From NCBI RefSeq assembly GCF_026210795.1, contig NC_089437.1, positions 4,712,001-4,776,000 on the forward strand: a DNA stretch of 64,000 nucleotides, in the 5' to 3' direction. The first letter of the stretch is position 1. Each line of letters opens with the position of its first letter. Of this stretch, positions 1 through 12,670 are shown piece by piece. The translations under genes and the position numbers were made by a program. This stretch comes from Rhizophagus irregularis. Taxonomy: Eukaryota; Glomeromycota; Glomeromycetes; Glomerales; Glomeraceae. The notes beneath the pieces are model-generated. The model saw only the letters and a list, made by a program, of their open reading frames with translations, was not told the DNA's origin and did no database searches.

Positions 1-1966
1 GTTCCTCCTAGAACAGCAGCCATCGCTTCAATTGTTGTCCTTACAATATTGTTATAAGGATCCTATTTTATTAATTGTTGCCGCTATAATCAGCCCATAT
101 TTTACAGCAAGCAGTATTCAAAAATTGATTATTTCTGATAGAACATGCACCTGTTCTGTAAGTGACCAACCAGAAGTTTGACAATGTGTACGTAACATCA
201 TTGATTTTTGACTTTTTGGATGAAAATTTTCTTGGATCATACAAGCCCATAAACGGCGAGCTGCCCGCATTTTCGCGATTTCCTATTAATTCACTTATTT
301 TTGTTAAATTAACAAACCATACGAGATGGGAGAAAAACATTCATAGTACATTGTACCATGTAAAAATTCATTCCGATTCCCCAAAAGAACGACAGCCGCG
401 GTGCAAAATCATCTACTGTCATACCAGATTTGATTCCTATGAAGTAATCAAACATAGAATGTATTAATAATCAATTCGTGTAAATCATAACTGCATACTA
501 TATACCTGTTCTCACATATTCTAATCCATCTGCAACAGTAAAAGCCAATTCAAGCACGGCATCAGCACCAGCTTCTTGCATGTGATAACCAGATATTGAA
601 ATTGAATTATATTTTGGCATATGCTATCATTAATGAAATTACATGATTCAATCATCAAATGTTTCATAATAAGATCCTACATCACTTAACTAACCTTCGC
701 AGTGAAAGCAAAAATGTCCCCTATAATCTTCATAGAAGGCTCAGGTGGGTAGATGAAAGTATTACGGACCATAAACTCTTTTAGAATATCGTTTTGGATT
801 GTTCCAGATAATTCTTTTAATTGAGCTCCTTGTTCTAATCCTGCGACGATGTACATGGAAAGAATTGGCAACACAGCTCCGTTCATTGTCATTGAAACAG
901 ACATCTTGTTAAGCGGGATTCCATTAAAAAGAATCTATTATATATTTAAATTTTTTTATGATATAATGAATATGTTGGAGGAAATAATATCATACGACTA
1001 CAGTCAGAACTTGATATAACGACTATGCGATATAGATTTTTATCTTTATATATAAACATATTAAATTCGTTATACCAAACTTATAAATTTCGATACAGCG
1101 ATTTTGGTTCAGTGAACCGGAGGGTTCGTTATGTCGAGTTCTGACTGTAAATAGTAAATATATATTTTAATGCATTCGTTTCTATACCTTCATATCTTCC
1201 ACTGAATCAATTGCTACGCCAGCCATTCCGACATCTCCTATCACTCGAGGGTGATCAGAATCGTAACTAATCACAAATATCACAACTGATATTTTAATCA
1301 GCTAAAACTAACTGCATACTCTAACTGTGAAACATGACAATATAATACCCGCGATGTGTAGCCAAATCGAAAGCAACTGATAAACCTTGTTGACCAGCAG
1401 CCAAATTTTTACGATAAAACGCGTTCGATTCTTCCACAGTACTGAATCCTGCATACTATGTAAGAATCAAATTAATTAGTTAACCACCAAAAATAATGGT
1501 ACTTATGTGACATTCTTTCCGACCTGTCGAATTGTCCAAGGTCTTGCGGTATACATTGACGCGTAGGGACCTCTTGTAAAAGGAAACTTGCCAGGAATCT
1601 CGTCTGGAATATTTTCAGTATCAGCTTTGGTATATACCGGTTTCACGTCTAAACCCTAAAAAGTTTTCGGGACATAAAAATATGTTTAACCCTTTAAAGC
1701 TACTGGAGAAAGAACTAACCTCCGCAGTATGCCAAGTCAACTCTTTTACGGGATCCTTCCCTTTCAATTCCTTCGTCGCGTATTTATTCCATTCTTCATT
1801 TAAAGGTACTTTTGTTCGTTTAATTGAGGAAAATGACTAAAATTTTTTAAATTCTTCTTAGAAGTGATTAACTTGCCAGTACGTTTAGTATTAAATATGT
1901 ATTTACCTTTCGCTGAACATGCTTGCTTGTCCATTTCAACATACCAAAAGTTATAATGCGTTGCAT
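1..1966 (-). CDS. MUT: Methylmalonyl-CoA mutase, mitochondrial (3' end outside window)
   Basis: This gene encodes the adenosylcobalamin-dependent mutase that converts (R)-methylmalonyl-CoA to succinyl-CoA in mitochondria. I read ten exons on the minus strand: 1907-1966, 1720-1836, 1524-1655, 1349-1455, 1188-1266, 695-934, 506-623, 357-436, 151-282 and 1-62. All have GT-AG borders and matching phases. Exon 1 encodes 20 basic residues ([20 protein letters not shown]) that fit a mitochondrial presequence. The rest reads as the TIM-barrel domain without a break: [102 protein letters not shown]. From family knowledge, the Tyr of RQYAG, the Arg of VRNT and the His of GYHMQ contact substrate; all are present. 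The C-terminal B12-binding domain lies beyond position 1. Its start is about 200 bp from the start of the divergent OTU gene. Confidence 0.96.
1001..1147. mobile_element. Short MITE (Tc1/mariner-like ends) in a MUT intron
   Basis: A 147-bp palindromic element sits in the intron between the MUT exons 695-934 and 1188-1266. Both ends read CAGTCAGAACT inward, followed after two variable bases by ATAACGA. TA dinucleotides flank it at 999-1000 and 1148-1149, matching the TA target duplication of Tc1/mariner/pogo elements. It has no coding capacity, so it is a non-autonomous MITE. The arms match over about 23 bp with two differences. Confidence 0.75.
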
Positions 1967-2165
1967 TTTCTCACGGAATGTATAAGAACTGAACAGAAAT
2001 CTGTCGACACATTTGACTTCCAGGAGTATTATAAAAAGTGGCGTGGTATTATAAGTATTATGAAAAATGGCGATATTCAGATGCGATAAAAAAATTTTAG
2101 TTGTGTAACGTACCTTTTTTAACTTTGTTCGGTGCATCTTTTATCTTTATAGACTTTCTGAAATC
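1967..2165. promoter_or_regulatory. Shared divergent promoter region between MUT and the OTU gene
   Basis: About 200 bp separates the start codons of two divergent genes, so both promoters must overlap here. The stretch is AT-rich. I see no convincing TATA box or other named site. Confidence 0.5.
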
Positions 2166-4283
2166 ATGGGAAAGAAAAGAAATCGTTCACATAGACCACA
2201 TAAACAACATAAACCTAAGTTTCAACATGTACCTTTGATCTGTTGTTTATATTAAATATACTTTCAGTTTTCTGATAACATTAACGCCTCGTTTTTAAAA
2301 CAATTTCAGCATGGGCGAAAAAATAGGACAAAAATGGTATTGTTTGTCAAGATAATATAAAAACACTGTTTATTTCCATATATCTTAGTTATTTCTTACT
2401 TTGCAGAACGATCTGTCTGCTGACGAATGGACTCGAGCACAACAGGAATTAGATCAACAATTAAAAAAAATGGGTTTATATTGTAAAGAAATTGACGGGG
2501 ATGGAAATTGTTTGTTCAGGTATTTTTCAATGTTATAACCATTTTAAGTGAGAACTGGCACTATCACTAGGATATATAGATTTGATTAATTGAGTCTGTA
2601 ACTATTGTATAGATATTAGCGAGGTACGTAATAAAATAAATTCATAGCAATAAGTACACAAAATATAAGAGACAAATTTTCTTACAAGTTCAAAAAGCAT
2701 CCTATAACTTTATAATTTTTTACTATGTTTCGTTTTAGATTCTTTGTAATAATAACTTGTCCCCAAATCAATTTTTGAGATAGTGCCGGATTAGTTCTTA
2801 AAATAGTAATATTTAATATTAAAAAATTTTTCTTTAAAAGGTCTTTATCAGATCAATTTTATGGAAATACAAAGCAACATTCAAAGATTCGTAAAGAAGT
2901 ATGCGATTATTTAGAAAGGAATCGCGATCATTTCCAATACTTCGTAGAGGATGATAAAACTTTTGATTACCATTTGTCGCAGATGAGAAAAGTTGGTACG
3001 TATGGCGGAAACATGGAATTGGTAGCATTTGCACAACTTCACGAGGTTGATATAAAAGTATATCAACCTGGAACAATCTATGTTATTGAGGGAAAGGAAA
3101 ATGATAACACGAAAGATGATAGATCTACAAACGAAATTAGGACGAGGAGAACCTTACATATCATGTAAGTAATTACAGTAATTACTGTATTTTATAGGTT
3201 AAAGAAATTATATTTTTCTGGGATAATATTTATTTATATTTTAACGAAATTCAGAATTCTAATCATATTTATTTAGTTATCATAACTGGGAACATTATAG
3301 TTCGGTAAGGAACATTCAAGGACCGCATGAGGGTGACCCGGAAATAATATCTGAGGTAAAATTTACCTTTTATTTTTGGATTATTGAGTTCTAGGTTATG
3401 TTCTCTTATCGAATAATTTCTTCGCTTAGCCAATAAATACTGCAAATGATTCTATCGAAAAATGGATCATGGACTCTACTGGAGAGAGGAATTTGACAAA
3501 AATTCGAGAAATGATGAAGAGATTACAATTTGATCACAACGAAGTTATAAATGAATTACTCGATGGTTCACAAAAAAGCTTCATTGATGATGTTGGATCC
3601 AATTCAAAAAAGTTTGCCGACGAAGTCATAAACGAATCAATTGAAAGTTCACTGAAGAGTTCTATTAATGATGATGAATCCAATTCAAAAAAAACTATAT
3701 CCGAGGTCACAAACGATTCAGATCATGACGGATCCAATTCAAAAAAAACTATTTCTGAAATCTCGAACGAATCAGATCATGACGGATCTAATTCAAAAAA
3801 GTCTGTTGACGAAGTTACAAATGAATCAATCCAAAGTTCACAGAAAAGCTCCATCAATGACGATGGGTTCAATTCAAAAAAAGATATTGAATCAATTGGA
3901 AGCTCACAAAAAAGCTCGATTAACAATAAGACTGGTGAAGGTTAGTTTAATTTCTATTCACATTAATCTTAACGAATATGCTGTGAAATTAAATACACTA
4001 TTTATTAGATACAGAAGAGAATTCGCCTGTTAAACATCCTTCTCAAAAGACAATTGATAAGTCTTTAGATTCATTTCAAAACAAGCAATCTGAAATGGTA
4101 TCAAAAAAACGAAGTCAGAAAGCTTTAGACTCGGATCCAATATTGAAAAATCAATCTTTATCTAAAAAAGAAAAAAGAAAATTACGTAAAAAGCAAAACC
4201 GACATAAAAACAATTATAGGAATGATAGCGTGGTAAAACATAAAGATAAGGAAGATAAAGTAATATTACAATTGTTTATTTAA
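2166..4283 (+). CDS. OTU-domain deubiquitinase, OTUD3-like
   Basis: A predicted cysteine protease that removes ubiquitin. I read seven exons: 2166-2228, 2310-2336, 2407-2519, 2841-3164, 3277-3355, 3430-3940 and 4009-4283, giving 463 residues in consistent phase. The N-terminus is short and basic (MGKKRNRSHRPHKQHK). The OTU domain follows: IDGDGNCLFRSLSDQ holds the catalytic Asp and Cys, then VGTYGGNMELVAFA, and YHNWEHYSSVR supplies the catalytic His. Past the domain the protein has a region at about 3580-3935 built from repeats of SNSKK...EVTNES...SSQKSSINDD, then a Lys-rich tail (SKKEKRKLRKKQNRHK). The domain order and the HYDSVR-like motif fit OTUD3 best. The low-complexity repeats look lineage-specific. 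The stop lies about 140 bp before the next gene. Confidence 0.9.
3580..3935 (+). repeat. Degenerate in-frame tandem repeat in the OTU gene
   Basis: Within one exon the DNA repeats units containing 'tccaattcaaaaaa' (SNSKK) about five times, alternating with units for SSxKSSINDD. The units keep the reading frame and encode Ser/Asn/Asp/Lys-rich disordered protein. This suggests expansion by slippage or unequal exchange under coding constraint. Confidence 0.75.
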
Positions 4284-4419
4284 TAAATAATGATCGACAA
4301 GAAACGTTAATTCTGTTCCTTTCTTTCATGATATCATTATTTTGAAATGATTCCATTTACAATACTTCTTGGCAATAAAAAACGAAATATCGATTTTAAT
4401 CGTCAATAAAAATGTCGAA

Positions 4420-7400
4420 ATGTATTTGACCATTTGGTCTCGTACTTTACGGCATATCAGTTATTTAAATTCAAATGCAGTGTTGTATCGAGATACTTTC
4501 TCTATAAAATCACGTTATCTGATTATTCATTCTCTTGGTGCTATTCGTAATAAAGCTACTGCCGTAAACTCTTCACAACCTCAAGACTCAGTTTCTCAAA
4601 ATGGTTTTTCTCAAAGAAATGCGACAAATTATATTGAAGGAATATATGAAGCATGGTTAAGAGATCCTTCTTCAGTTCACTTGTCATGGCAGATATATTT
4701 TAAGAATATGGAATCTAATATGAAAACTTATCGGCCCTCACCAACAATCGTTCCTTTGACCGGGTTGACTACTTCTTTATCACCGAGCACGAGTCAATAT
4801 GATGATCATATGAAAGTTCAATTATTGGTAAGAGCATATCAAGTTCGCGGTCATCATATTGCAAAATTGGATCCAGATTTAAGTGATACCATTCCAAAAG
4901 AACTTGATCCGAGATATTATGGTTTCACAGAAAAAGATTTAGATGAGAAATTCTCACTTGGTCCTGGTATATTGCCGGCATTCGCTGAGACTGAAAAAAA
5001 AAAGACACTTAGAGAAATAGTGGATACATGCAAAACAATATATTGTAAGAAATTTAAAAAATGACACTTATTAATTTGGATCAATTATTAAAACATTTAT
5101 TATTATATAGGTAGCACTATTGGTATTGAATATACTCATATTTCTGATCGAGTACAGTATGATTGGATTTGTTCTAAAATAGAAATTCCAAAGCAATACG
5201 ATTACACATTAGAAGAGAAACGCACGATTTTAGATCGATTAATATGGTCCGATTCGTTTGAACGGTTTGTTTCCACAAAGTATCCAAATGAGAGGAGATT
5301 CGGTTTGGAAGGCTGTGAGAGATACCAGGAATGAAAGCTTTGGTATGATAAAAGTGCAAGAAATTTTTTTTAATAAATATCAAATTTACAAAATTCACTC
5401 AATTATAAATTATTTATTAGATTGATCGGTCTGTTGATCTTGGCATAGAGTCACTTGTACTTGGGATGGCTCATCGTGGACGTCTTAATGTCTTGAGTAA
5501 TGTAGTCCGTAAACCAAATGAGTCCATTTTCAATGAATTCAGTGGAATAGAGCCATCAGATGAAGGGACTGGTGATGTGAAATATCATTTGGGTATGAAT
5601 TATGACCGACCTACGCCTTCTGGCAAGCATGTACATCTTTCTTTAGCTGCAAATCCAGCACATTTGGAAGCAGTCGATCCTGTTGTACTTGGCAAAACTC
5701 GTGCGCTTCAACACTATGCAAATGATGAAAAGGAACATCATCGTTCAATGGCTTTATTATTACATGGTGATGCTGCTTTTGCAGCTCAAGGTGTCGTGTA
5801 TGAAACAATGGGTTTCCATGATCTGCCAAATTATACTACGGGTGGTACTGTTCATTTAATTGTCAACAACCAAATTGGTTTCACTACAGACCCTCGATTT
5901 GCTCATTCAACTCCATACTGCTCAGACGTGGCTAAGGTAGTAAATGCTCCTATCTTTCATGTTAATGGTGATGACGTAGAAGCAGTAAATTTTGTGTGCC
6001 AACTCGCCGCTGAATGGAGACAGACATTTAAAAAAGATGTTGTCGTTGATATTGTTTGCTACCGCAAATATGGTCATAATGAAGTTGATCAACCCAGTTT
6101 TACTCAACCTAGAATGTACCAACAAATAGCTAAACAAACACCAATTCTTGAAAAATATGTACAAAAGTTATTGAAAGATGGCACTTTTACTAAGGAGGAC
6201 ATTGAAAAGCATAAGAAACGGGTTTGGAATATATTAGAAGAAAACTATCAAAAAAGCAAAGATTATGTACCAACAAGTCGTGAGTGGTTATCTAGTTCTT
6301 GGAATGGTAAGAACAATAATTACTATCACTTTAATCGAGCTACTCTTATTCCAAAAATTCACAGCTAATTTTTTTTTATTAAGGTTTTAAATCACCAAAG
6401 GAGCTTGCCGAAGAAATTACACCAGCATATCCAACTGGTTCATCTTACGAGCTCCTTCAACATGTTGGTGAGGTTATTAGTTCATATCCAAAAGGTTTTA
6501 ATGTACATTCGGGTTTAGTTAGAATTCTTAAGGCTCGTGCTAAAGCTATCAACGAAGGACAAGGAATTGACTGGCCCACTGCCGAGGGTCTTGCACTTGG
6601 TTCATTACTTCTTGAAGGTAAACATGTTCGTTTATCAGGTCAAGACGTTGAGCGTGGAACTTTTTCACAACGTCATGCAGTACTTCATGATCAAGTAAAT
6701 GAAACACAATATGTACCATTAAACGATTTAAGACCTTATCAAGCTAAATTTTCCGTTTGTAATTCTTCTCTATCGGAATTTGGGGTTCTTGGTTTTGAAT
6801 ATGGATATTCGCTAGTCAACCCTAATTCTCTGGTTTTATGGGAAGCACAATTTGGGGATTTTATCAATAATGCTCAATGTATAATTGACCAATTCATAGC
6901 TTCTGGTGAAACAAAACGGTTACAACGTACTGGATTGGTTGTTTTATTACCACATGGTTATGATGGTCAAGGACCTGAACATTCTAGTGGACGCTTGGAA
7001 CGTTTCCTCCAATTATGTAATGATCATCCATATGTTTATCCTCCACCGGAAAAAATGGCGCGTCAACACCAGGATTGTAATGTGCAAATAATAAATGTTA
7101 CAACTCCTGCAAACTATTTCCATGTTTTGAGAAGGCAAATTCACCGTGATTTTAGGAAACCAGTAAGTTTTAAAATTTGAGATTTTTTTGGCACTTTATT
7201 TTAATATAATTAAATTATTATTATGAAATTTAGCTTATTGCATTTACGTCAAAGAGCCTTCTTCGCCATCCAATGGCACGTTCTTCTCTTGCTGAGATGA
7301 CTGGGGACACAACCTTTATGCGTTATATACCAGATCCACATCCTGAAACATTAGCATCACCTGAAAAAATAACACGGCATATTTTATGTTCTGGACAAGT

Positions 7401-7864
7401 TTACTATGCCCTACTTAGAGCTCGTGAACAGAATAAAATGGATCATGTTGCCATTTCTAGATTAGAACAAATATGCCCTTTTCCATACGATTTGTTATCT
7501 CAACATATTGATAAATATCCAAATGCTGAACTTATATGGGCACAGGAAGAACCATTGAATGGAGGTGCATGGACCTATGTTGCACCAAGAATTCGAACTT
7601 TAATGAACCATTCAAAACGTCATGAAGGTATGTAATTGTACGGACACGTAATTTAGTTAATTTTTTATTGATAATAATTAATTTATAATTAATTGTTATG
7701 TAGGTAAAACTGCTAAACCTGCAACCCGTTTACCTTCAGCATCTCCTGCTACCGGTAACAAAAAGCAACATATTCAAGAGGAACATGATTTGTTATCTCA
7801 AGCATTAATTGGTCAGATAATTGAACCAAAAAAAGTTGTTTCTGGAGTACCGGTCTGGGAATAA
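4420..7864 (+). CDS. KGD1: 2-oxoglutarate dehydrogenase E1 component, mitochondrial
   Basis: This is the thiamine-diphosphate E1 subunit of the 2-oxoglutarate dehydrogenase complex of the TCA cycle. Exons: 4420-5044, 5111-5342, 5421-6306, 6384-7162, 7234-7627 and 7704-7864, about 1,026 residues and close to yeast and human lengths. The start at 4420 gives a presequence-like N-terminus ([12 protein letters not shown]); an in-frame ATG at 4369 would add 17 residues. Motifs seen: the N-terminal E1 helix ([20 protein letters not shown]), [14 protein letters not shown], the TPP motif from [12 protein letters not shown] to [39 protein letters not shown], and the C-terminus [13 protein letters not shown]. 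Oddity: near 5320 the conserved '[13 protein letters not shown]' stretch is out of frame. About four bases appear to be missing after TGTGAGAG, and exon lengths confirm a net gap of one or four bases. This could be a sequence error, a defective allele or a true mutation. Confidence 0.93.
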
Positions 7865-8756
7865 AATGTTTCCATTTCATACTTCATAGTGGTTCGACTA
7901 TAAATAAACAGATATACAAGCAATTTACTTTCAGATAATCTAAATTTTTATAAAAATTGAACGTTTTCTCATTATATGTTGCGATACAGTGTAATATTAT
8001 TAAAAAGATTTGAGTTTCATTATGATTGTACTTTACTGATTAGAAAATATATTGTATGGGTATATTAACAGCTATTATTATAAATTAATTACCTTTCTAC
8101 GTTTGTAGCGGAAATGCTACCCTATCCTATTGTCTTGTATCAAGTTTCGTCGACGAAATCGTTGCAAACTTGTACGAAAGAGATTGTACTATTGCTATTT
8201 GTACAATTTTATAACTGAAGCAAAGAAGATAAAATGATGAATTTACTTTATTTTGCGTAAATGATTCTCATTTTTTATAAAATCCGAAGAATGAATTAAT
8301 TTATTTGTCGTTTCGCTTTACTAAGTGATTTTACTATATATTGAATTTTGATGAATTTTCGACCTTTTAGCATAATTTGAATTGTATATTAAATATTTGT
8401 GTGGCGAAATATTTTTTAACAGACTATTAATAAATCATCGGGCCTGAAGATCTTTTTTTTCGGAAATTTTAAATCCTGGACGCAGTAGCTACGTATAACG
8501 TGATTTAATAGCAATCTCACTTTCTCCCACAGCCTTGTTTGTTTGAATGCCCACCCCCAAAAACTTGAGCTAAGAACTTGCGCAATTCAAATATCCTATT
8601 AAACTTGTCCCCCTCTTCATCGCTCACATTCTTTCTTTAACATTTTCCTTTCACTACCTCCGACTTTATTAAAAATTTTTTTTAAGGGTTAATAATCCTT
8701 TCCTATCTTTTGTCTGTACCTAATATAAAAAAAAAATAAAGTGCATATAAGTTAAA
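7865..8756. other. Intergenic: KGD1 3' end and Ras promoter
   Basis: No gene seen. The first part should hold the KGD1 3' UTR ('ataaat' signals near 7900). The last 250 bp before the Ras start has pyrimidine-rich stretches ('cccccctcttc'-like, 8600-8720), common in fungal promoters and 5' UTRs of strongly expressed genes. Confidence 0.5.
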
Positions 8757-10004
<1,248 letters not shown>

Positions 10005-11643
10005 AAAATTAATAAAAATATACTATATTATACCCAAAAATTTAAAAGAAGACCTTTCCACTCATATATATATATTATATTATAATAAGTAACTTGCACT
10101 ATCATTTCCTCAGAAAGAATGGATGATGTACGTAGATGTTGATAGATAATAACCTTTTTTCTTAATGTATTTTTTTATTATTATTATTATTATTATTTCA
10201 TTTTATTTAGAACCAGAGAAATTTTTAGCTCAACAATTTAAGCCTTCTGGTCCAAAGGTGATAATTTGTATTCGTCGTCTTTTTTTTTTATTATACATTT
10301 TCATATTTCCCTCTTTTTTTTTGCAACTCGGAAAACGTCTCTATTTCTGTTTGCATTTTAATGAATGTTCAACAGAAAACCTAAAAAATATATATATATA
10401 AATATAATTTAATGAGATTGCCGTATGAGTTGGGCTTCAAAACTTTTACTTACTAACTTTAATATATATTTAGCCAATGTTTATATATCTCAATAAAAAA
10501 AGTTTAATTTGTCATCACATTTTTGACATCATTTAACATTATGTTGAGAACAAAATCTGAATGAATCAAAGAAATAAACTCAATTTATTTCCCATTTCTG
10601 GGGGAACGTTAAATGCCCCTACTCTTACGTATTTAAAATGGTATATGATAAATGTCTACTTTAAGAGGTTCCCGAAATTAATTTGCTATTTTTAGTTAGC
10701 ATCTGTATGACGATCAATTAATTCCTGGGAATTGGTTGTATACTTTGCTTTACAAACTAAACTTAAATTGGTTCATATCAAAATTTTTTCCGAAACGAAA
10801 TTTCCGGTAAACTGACAGGATATGATACTAAATTTTTGTGCCCCGCCCACGCCCCTGAATTATAAACCAGTTTGCATTAATTACTAATACTTTTTTGAAT
10901 ATTTTGAATATCGGTATATTATTATGGTAAGTAATGAAACGAAATAATTGCGTTTGTATTGCGAGTACATTTTAGTGAGTACGTAATATTAGAAATGAGA
11001 AAAATCATATTGTTTGTTTATTAGGGTGAATGATTCAGAATGAGCATATGAACGTTACTAATTATATTTAATTAATTTAATTTAAGTATCTTGATCTTGA
11101 TCTTGTCTTGGTGATCGCAGGATTTTTGATAGCTTATCCAGAATTTTTTGGTTATCGAACAATACAATAGTGAGTAATATTATGTATATAAAGAATCATC
11201 ACAAGCAAGCGTCACGTGGATTATTTATTTGTGACAAAAAACTTCGCGAAATTGAAAGCGCGAATCATAATAATAATTCTAATAATGCTAAACTAAATTA
11301 GTATTTAATAGCGGTTCTTTAAAAAAAAAAAAACAAAAACTCGTGATCTTCGTGATCTTGAGGTACGTGTTTACGAATAACATTCGACGCGATGTGATGA
11401 TTGAGGCGCGATGTGACACGTACTATCATAACAAACTGACAAATTTGGCCTGATCGTACTACAATTGTTTCTATATAAGCATTGTATACGCCCAATAACC
11501 ACAATCACGCACTTATAAAGCACTCTCAGTTCCCACAACTCAAGAAAATTTCTTTTAAAAAAAAAAAAATACCTTTTCTCTCTAATTAAATATTGTACAT
11601 TTCCCCCAACCACTTTTTAAACGAAAAGCTTTAATAAAAAACA
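10005..11643. other. Intergenic between Ras and histone H1
   Basis: No clear gene. It contains an ATT microsatellite at about 10175-10197, a short coding-like block at 10211-10257 (see findings), and from about 11200 the likely H1 promoter and 5' UTR. An A-run at 11321 and another at 11558 lie in the latter. Confidence 0.5.
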
Positions 11644-12670
11644 ATGGCAAGAGGCAGTCCAGCTAAGTCAAAGAAGCAAGCCAGCCCTCCTTCTCATCCC
11701 AAATACGAGGATATGATTCGAGGTGAGCTTACGGAAACTTTTTTATTAAATTTAAAAAAAATTTAAAAGCTTAAAATACGCTTTCTCTTGGCAATAACAA
11801 AAGAAAAATAAAAGGCTTCTATTACATTTATAGTTATACTATTCTTTCAATTTATTAATTTCTCACATTGTTAAATCTGTAGATGCTATTGTCGCTTTGA
11901 AAGAACGTAAAGGAAGCAGGTAAAGAAATAGTACTAAAATTGCCGTTTCGCTTAAAAGTCCTTATTGGTGACGCGTCTTTCTTTTTTTTCTTTTACTAAC
12001 AAATTTTCGTATTTATCGATTATTAGTCGTCAAGCTATTAAGAAATATATCTTAAATACATATAAACTTCCCGACAATGCCGTCACAAACAACCGTCTCA
12101 AGTTGGCCATTACTAAGGGCGTCGATAAAGGAACTTTTTCCTTCGTTAACGGTAAATACTCCTCCTAAAATCGTGAAAGATCAAACAAGCACTAAAATAT
12201 ATATTATCTTCGACATAATTTGAAAGCAACCGTTTATGAAAAATAAATTTTTTTGTACTATTTTCTAACTACTGTTTGTTACACACTTCAGGTCCCAGTG
12301 GAACTCTTAAACTCGTGAAAAAGGAAGCAGCCAAGAAAGAAAAGAAAGAAGTTGAGAAAAAGGAAAAGCCTAAGAAAGCTGAAAAGAAGGAGGTTAAGCC
12401 AAAAGCTGAAAAAGTACGTTTATTATTTTATTGTTAATACAGTTTTTGATTTTTTGATCTAGATTACGACTAAATATTTTTAATATTTAATTACAGAAAA
12501 CAACCACTAGAAAAGCACCAACCAGGAAGCCGGCAGCTACCACAACTAAAAAAGCACCTGCTAAACAAAAGAAGGCATCAACCTCCACCAAGAAGACCAG
12601 AGCTTCTTCTACATCCAAAAAAGCAAGTGAAAAGAGAACAACTGGAAGAAGGAAGGCCGCCTCTTCTTAA
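11644..12670 (+). CDS. HHO1: Linker histone H1
   Basis: Linker histone binding nucleosomes at the DNA entry-exit site. Five exons (11644-11722, 11883-11919, 12027-12151, 12292-12413, 12497-12670) give 178 residues. A short basic N-tail (MARGSPAKSKKQ) precedes one globular H1/H5 winged-helix domain, about residues 18-95: HPKYEDMIRDAIVALKERKG, SSRQAIKKYILNTYKL, then NRLKLAITKGVDKGTF and GPSGTLKL. The remainder is a Lys/Ala/Thr-rich tail with many KK, TKKA and AKK repeats ending RRKAASS. A single globular domain distinguishes it from yeast Hho1, which has two. Splice phases are all consistent. Confidence 0.95.

Noticed and set aside
162-467. Plus-strand open frame of 101 codons
   Set aside because: It is the antisense of MUT exons 151-282 and 357-436, whose minus-strand translation matches the mutase family.
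4369-4419. Upstream ATG at 4369 as KGD1 start
   Set aside because: It is in frame but adds 17 residues including acidic ones before a presequence-like stretch that begins naturally at 4420; not excluded, only less likely.
5611-6164. Minus-strand frames within KGD1
   Set aside because: Antisense shadows of the strongly conserved E1 coding exon 5421-6306.
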